Of a DNA stretch of 64,000 nt, positions 60,065-64,000 are shown piece after piece. The DNA lies in NCBI RefSeq assembly GCF_000006565.2, contig NC_031474.1:3383662-3447661 (forward strand), in the 5' to 3' direction. The notes beneath the pieces were generated by a model. That model was given only the letters and a program-made list of their open reading frames with translations. It made no database searches and had not been told where the DNA came from. Position numbers and translations under genes: made by a program. This DNA is from Toxoplasma gondii ME49 (taxonomy: Eukaryota > Apicomplexa > Conoidasida > Eucoccidiorida > Sarcocystidae). Each line of letters begins with the position of its first letter. Position 1 is the stretch's first letter.

Positions 60065-63056
60065 ATGACGGGACAGCTCTGGTGTTGTATGCTTGTTATG
60101 TCAGCGCTCTGCTTACCAGCTAGGTCACAGGTAGACTTTAGTATCGTTGCTGGAGAGGGAAATATGATAACTGGCTTTGCAGGACCATCAGGTAATTAAA
60201 AGCTTGTGCCAATCTGTGTGTCGTAGCTTCAGTGCGCCACTGATTAACAGGCCGCCACGGGGCCGCGGGAGCTACGGTCGGCGACAACCCCTATATTTTT
60301 GGAGGCTGCAATGTTGACGGTGGGACAGTTCGATCCCCTTATCTGGACCTCTCAGGAAACGCCTTCCCGCTTATGATGACTTCAGGACGATGCTTTGACG
60401 ACCTCTATATGTTTCGTCCAACAACTAACTCCTGGTCATCGTTACCAGGCCGAGGTGACACGCCATCTGCTCGGGCCGGGGCGTCTCTGGTGCACCTGCG
60501 AAACTACCTGGTGTTGTTCGGTGGCACGAACAACGATGGCACATTCAACGACGTGTATAGATACGGTAGAGAAAACAACGTATGACCAAGACACGTCAGC
60601 GACACCACTTCGAACAGATCTTAGCTCTGGGCGCTGGCTATACGGGCTATCACCAGGGAATCTACGACCTGGTAATCCATTACCACCACTTTCATGCTGC
60701 AGTTGAGGTCCTGAAACTTTCACAGAATCCCGTAGCGGCCACGCGGCGACTACTGATGGCGAGAAAATATACATATTCGGGGGCTATAATGAGGCAAGAC
60801 CATTTTCTCATTACTACTAACCACGTTATTCATCGGGTTCCGCCTACAGAACGGGAAATTTCTTGATGACATGTGGATAATCGACCTTGCAGCGGTATTT
60901 ACCTAACGCTAAAGCTAAGGGCTTCCTGCTTCATAGCCGCTGGGTATCAGGACGCCGAAAATGTGGGTGACAATCAGTTTGCGGTCGCGTTTCATTTGGT
61001 GAAGCCAGGTTAGTTATTTGACGAATGATGCTTCTAAATTGAGAACTTGATTGCCGTAGCAGAAGGCGGGTCCCCTCGGGGTTGCGAGTTTGGCACGCTT
61101 ACATACATTGACAATAAACTCTTCCTTTTCGGAGGATACAGCTCCATAGGTAACGATCACATTAGATCTGAGCAAAAGTACATGCCGGCGACGCGCCCAC
61201 AATGCGACAGGCCTTGTTTCGTCGGAAATGTGAGGTGTCGGTTGCAGAGAAAAGGTCGCTACAGCATGAACATGGCGTTTGCAGATGGGTATACAATATC
61301 GAGGCAAACATGTGGGAACAGCCTCGAACAAGCGGTGGGGAGCCTAGTCCACGAGAAGGTGTGTTGTAACGATGAACTGTGTCAGGAGCCTTAACTGCAC
61401 GGAAAGAACCTTTCTTTCAGGACATATTGCCATTAGGAATGGCCACAGTGTGAGAGTTTATTCACCAGCCTCTGTTTAGGGCCGCGCCATGGTGTTGTCG
61501 CAATGTTTAGATTCTTATCGTGGGTGGCTGCGATGTTAGCCGAGACGTGCAGAAGTGCTACAAGTACGTGATTGTACCGCCATCAGTTCTACGGTAGCAT
61601 ACAAGTATAGTGTCTTGACTATGCAGTGATGTATGGAAGCTGGACACAAGCCGTATGTTGTGGACTCTTCTTTCTGCATCTCACCCACTATTCGGCGCTC
61701 GGGAGCAACACACAGCCCATCCAATCAGCGGTACCGTGTACAGCTGGCTCCCTCCCAGAAACCCTGAATAATACAGTTTCTTCAGGGGGACGAATCTTGG
61801 TCATAGGCGGACAAAAACTGTTCGCTCACGACTACCAGGATGTTGTAATGTTCGAAACTGAGGTAGGCATGTGATTTTGTTTCCAGTCAGAGAAAGAAAA
61901 ATGAGTAGAATAATCCGTTGGAACTATTCCAGAGTTGCGGTGGGACACCGAGTTGTTCAGGGAACGGAGCATGCATAAATGGAAGTTGCTCCTGTAACAG
62001 AAACTGGGTGTCTCACGACTGTGGCGAGGTGACAACATAGGCTTCTGAGGTCCCGTTTCATAGTATCATGAGTCTGGAGCATAGAAAGATGGCTGTCCGC
62101 TGGGATGTCGCGGACACGGATTTTGTTTGAGTGGAGTATGCCATTGTCTGCCAGGGTTCTCCGGTGAAACATGCTATAGCGTAAGAAGATTTATTTGGAG
62201 TGCCTGGTACTTCCACTACAAAATTATGATTGAATATGGGCTGGATAGGGAAAGCTATGTCCCGGCTCTGGTTATAAAGGGGACTGCAATGGCAACGGAA
62301 CTTGTAACAGTGACGGGATTTGTGAATGCAAGTGAGAGCCAAAGATTTGACTTTTGAAGTGGTTGGTGCCGAATGTGTATGAGCTATCTCTGCCAGGCGT
62401 GAATTTCGAGGTAACGACAGGCGCGCGCCTTTCAGGCCAGGAATTCTTCCACGTGTATCCACCAGGCTCTGGGTGTGAGCAACTCACGGAACCGGGCGGA
62501 AGCCGCACCGGACAGCCAGCGGGCACGCCAGTGACAGACTCCTCGGAGCTTCCCGGCTCTCCCGAGCCCGAAGCAGGGATCTTTGGTATTCCAGGTAACT
62601 TAGCAGCCATTTTGAATAACTGCATTGACTCCCGCTGAACATGCGCCAGTTTCCGGCTTGTCTATGCTGACAACGAACTTGACGGAAATGGACGAACCAC
62701 CGTCTGTGCAGCGCAACATCTCGCTGTCATCTGGAGGTAAGCCATTGCATGCTTTGGCCCACTTAAACAGCGTTATCGCTCTGTGACCAGGTGCCCCCGA
62801 TGTCATTAATGCCCTTGAACCCCAAATTCCTGGCATGCCGAGAACAGACATACCTATTCCTGAAGCGAAGATTCAGCCACCGCATGCGAACATGCCAACA
62901 GTTGACATACGTTCGCCACTACCAAATCCCCCCAGCTACGAAGCAACCATTCCCTACATACCAGTCGGCATGAAGGTTGTTGTTGGCGCACTAAGCATTC
63001 TGGCGGGTGGCGCTACAGTTTCTCTTATGTACGCAGTCAACCAGAAGAGGAAATGA
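60065..63056 (+). CDS. Kelch-repeat/EGF-like type I membrane protein
   Basis: Twenty exons join in phase: 60065-60191, 60251-60565, 60618-60671, 60726-60793, 60850-60894, 60951-61008, 61063-61149, 61211-61229, 61285-61358, 61421-61449, 61511-61563, 61627-61730, 61786-61862, 61933-62028, 62085-62180, 62249-62331, 62397-62410, 62466-62594, 62650-62736 and 62791-63056 (626 aa). The order is a signal peptide (1-22), six kelch strands (YIFGG about 57, LVLFGG 129, IYIFGG 180, LFLFGG 242, ILIVGG 293, ILVIGG 347) forming one predicted propeller, three EGF-like modules (371-402, 403-434, 435-about 468), a Pro-rich stalk with PPSY, a membrane segment (about 599-621) and a short NQKRK tail. Two EGF modules are each exactly one 96-nt phase-0 exon. 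The architecture suggests a surface or secretory-pathway adhesive protein; no function is known to me. Introns are 52-70 nt, unlike all neighbours. Confidence 0.9.
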
Positions 63057-64000
63057 AGTGTTCGCTCTTTGCTGTTACCCAGGTAGACGATTCAGCCGTT
63101 CGTAGCCGGTCCCTCCTAGAACAATACATTCCAGGCAATAAGCGAATCGTCATGACGCGGGATGCCATTTATAAGCTGGGTGGCCGAACAGAGAAGCGAA
63201 AATGACACCTATTTAGAAACAGCCCAACCGGAACAGTTCTTCTGTCCAGCGACCCAGACAACCACGTTTCCGTATTTGTCTAAAGTTAGCGAGAAAGGAA
63301 TTCTGCCTTCAGCCTCTTCACGCGCTGGCACATTGACCGGCTGAGATGATTAGTGAATACAAGCAAGCGACGAAGCAGCGTCCAAAGATCGCTTCATTCT
63401 CCTTCAAGAAAGAAAGGGTGACTTCCTACTCCATTCAAAAGCACCCTTGACCCCACTCCATGGGGGTGACGTGCTGAGCAGTCCACCGCTCTTTTTTCGC
63501 TTTTTATACAGCCGGGGTGACCTCACGGCGATCTATCCGCAGAGGAAACTTGTCTTGCATGAGCAAGTTGCGTAATGTTGAAATCACAACTATGCTTATA
63601 TTCTCGGAGCCCTGTGGAGGCATTCAGTGTCCCACTGGTGTAGCACGAACTTTCTCTGTGAAGCTATTACAAAAATCATACAGATATCTGACAGTTAAAA
63701 GAGCCTGGCCCCCCATAATACACTGTACAGCATCCACTCGTCGAAACCAGAATGAACAGCACACATGGACCACACCCTACCCTACATCGAGACGAACGCC
63801 GCGCTCCGTCCGTTGTAGTCGCCGATGAGTGATGTGGGCAACATAGGATACGCACTTTTCTGAAGGCTCGTGGTATACACGCTGGTGCTGATTCGAGATG
63901 TGACACCGATAGTATGTGATGTCAGCTTGTTGCCTAATCACTGTTGATGCGGTTGCCAATTCTTTTGCGCCTTAATGTGCAACCACCAAGGTCAGACAAT
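63057..64000. other. 3' flank of the kelch-EGF gene
   Basis: Only short frames (up to 103 codons) without domains are seen. This is probably the 3'UTR and intergenic DNA. Confidence 0.4.

Noticed and set aside
60566..60599. 34-nt intron in the kelch gene
   Set aside because: It is in frame but implausibly short; the acceptor at 60617 gives a 52-nt intron and the proper kelch sequence YRYDLSSGRW.
61150..61247. Single 98-nt intron joining 61149 to 61248 in the kelch gene
   Set aside because: It keeps the frame but breaks the kelch blade. The model with a 19-nt exon restores SSEIWVYNIE and gives two introns of usual size.
1..64000. CRISPR arrays, bacterial operons, ribosomal RNA
   Set aside because: No spaced direct repeats, Shine-Dalgarno-led gene runs or rRNA sequence were seen; the intron-rich genes are eukaryotic.

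Overview
This window looks like nuclear DNA of a tissue-cyst-forming coccidian (Apicomplexa, Sarcocystidae; Toxoplasma/Neospora/Sarcocystis type). The grounds are roughly balanced base composition, intron-rich genes with GT-AG introns of several hundred bases, pyrimidine-rich leaders upstream of start codons, repeated TGCATGC-type words, and housekeeping proteins carrying lineage-specific low-complexity insertions. The species cannot be fixed from the sequence alone. All exon joins below were worked out by hand from homology, splice dinucleotides and reading phase.

Layout. 1-370: a possible last exon of an upstream gene. 2284-8309 (+): CCT5, the epsilon subunit of the cytosolic chaperonin. 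11723-18351 (+): a tRNA 3-methylcytidine methyltransferase of the METTL2/6/8 family. 20888-28841 (+): mitochondrial ribosomal protein bL21m with very long extensions. 30293-35287 (+): mitochondrial proline dehydrogenase. 35288-45397: a 10 kb stretch without an intact gene, holding decayed pieces that resemble a Ty1/copia-type LTR retrotransposon. 45398-45469 (-): tRNA-Glu(UUC). 46433-49030 (+): Kae1/OSGEP of the KEOPS tRNA t6A complex. 50938-54205 (+): ITPase. 55790-57247 (-): an unrecognised protein with four membrane segments. 60065-63056 (+): a secreted-type membrane protein with six kelch repeats, three EGF-like modules and a C-terminal membrane anchor, split by 19 introns of only 52-70 nt.

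The genes are mostly unrelated housekeeping functions: protein folding, tRNA modification (METTL, Kae1), mitochondrial translation and proline oxidation, and nucleotide-pool cleaning. Each appears to have its own promoter; nothing suggests co-transcription. The two most unusual parts are the decayed copia-like element, a class rarely reported in coccidia, and the kelch-EGF gene, whose tiny introns, 14- and 19-nt exons and one GC-AG intron contrast sharply with its neighbours.
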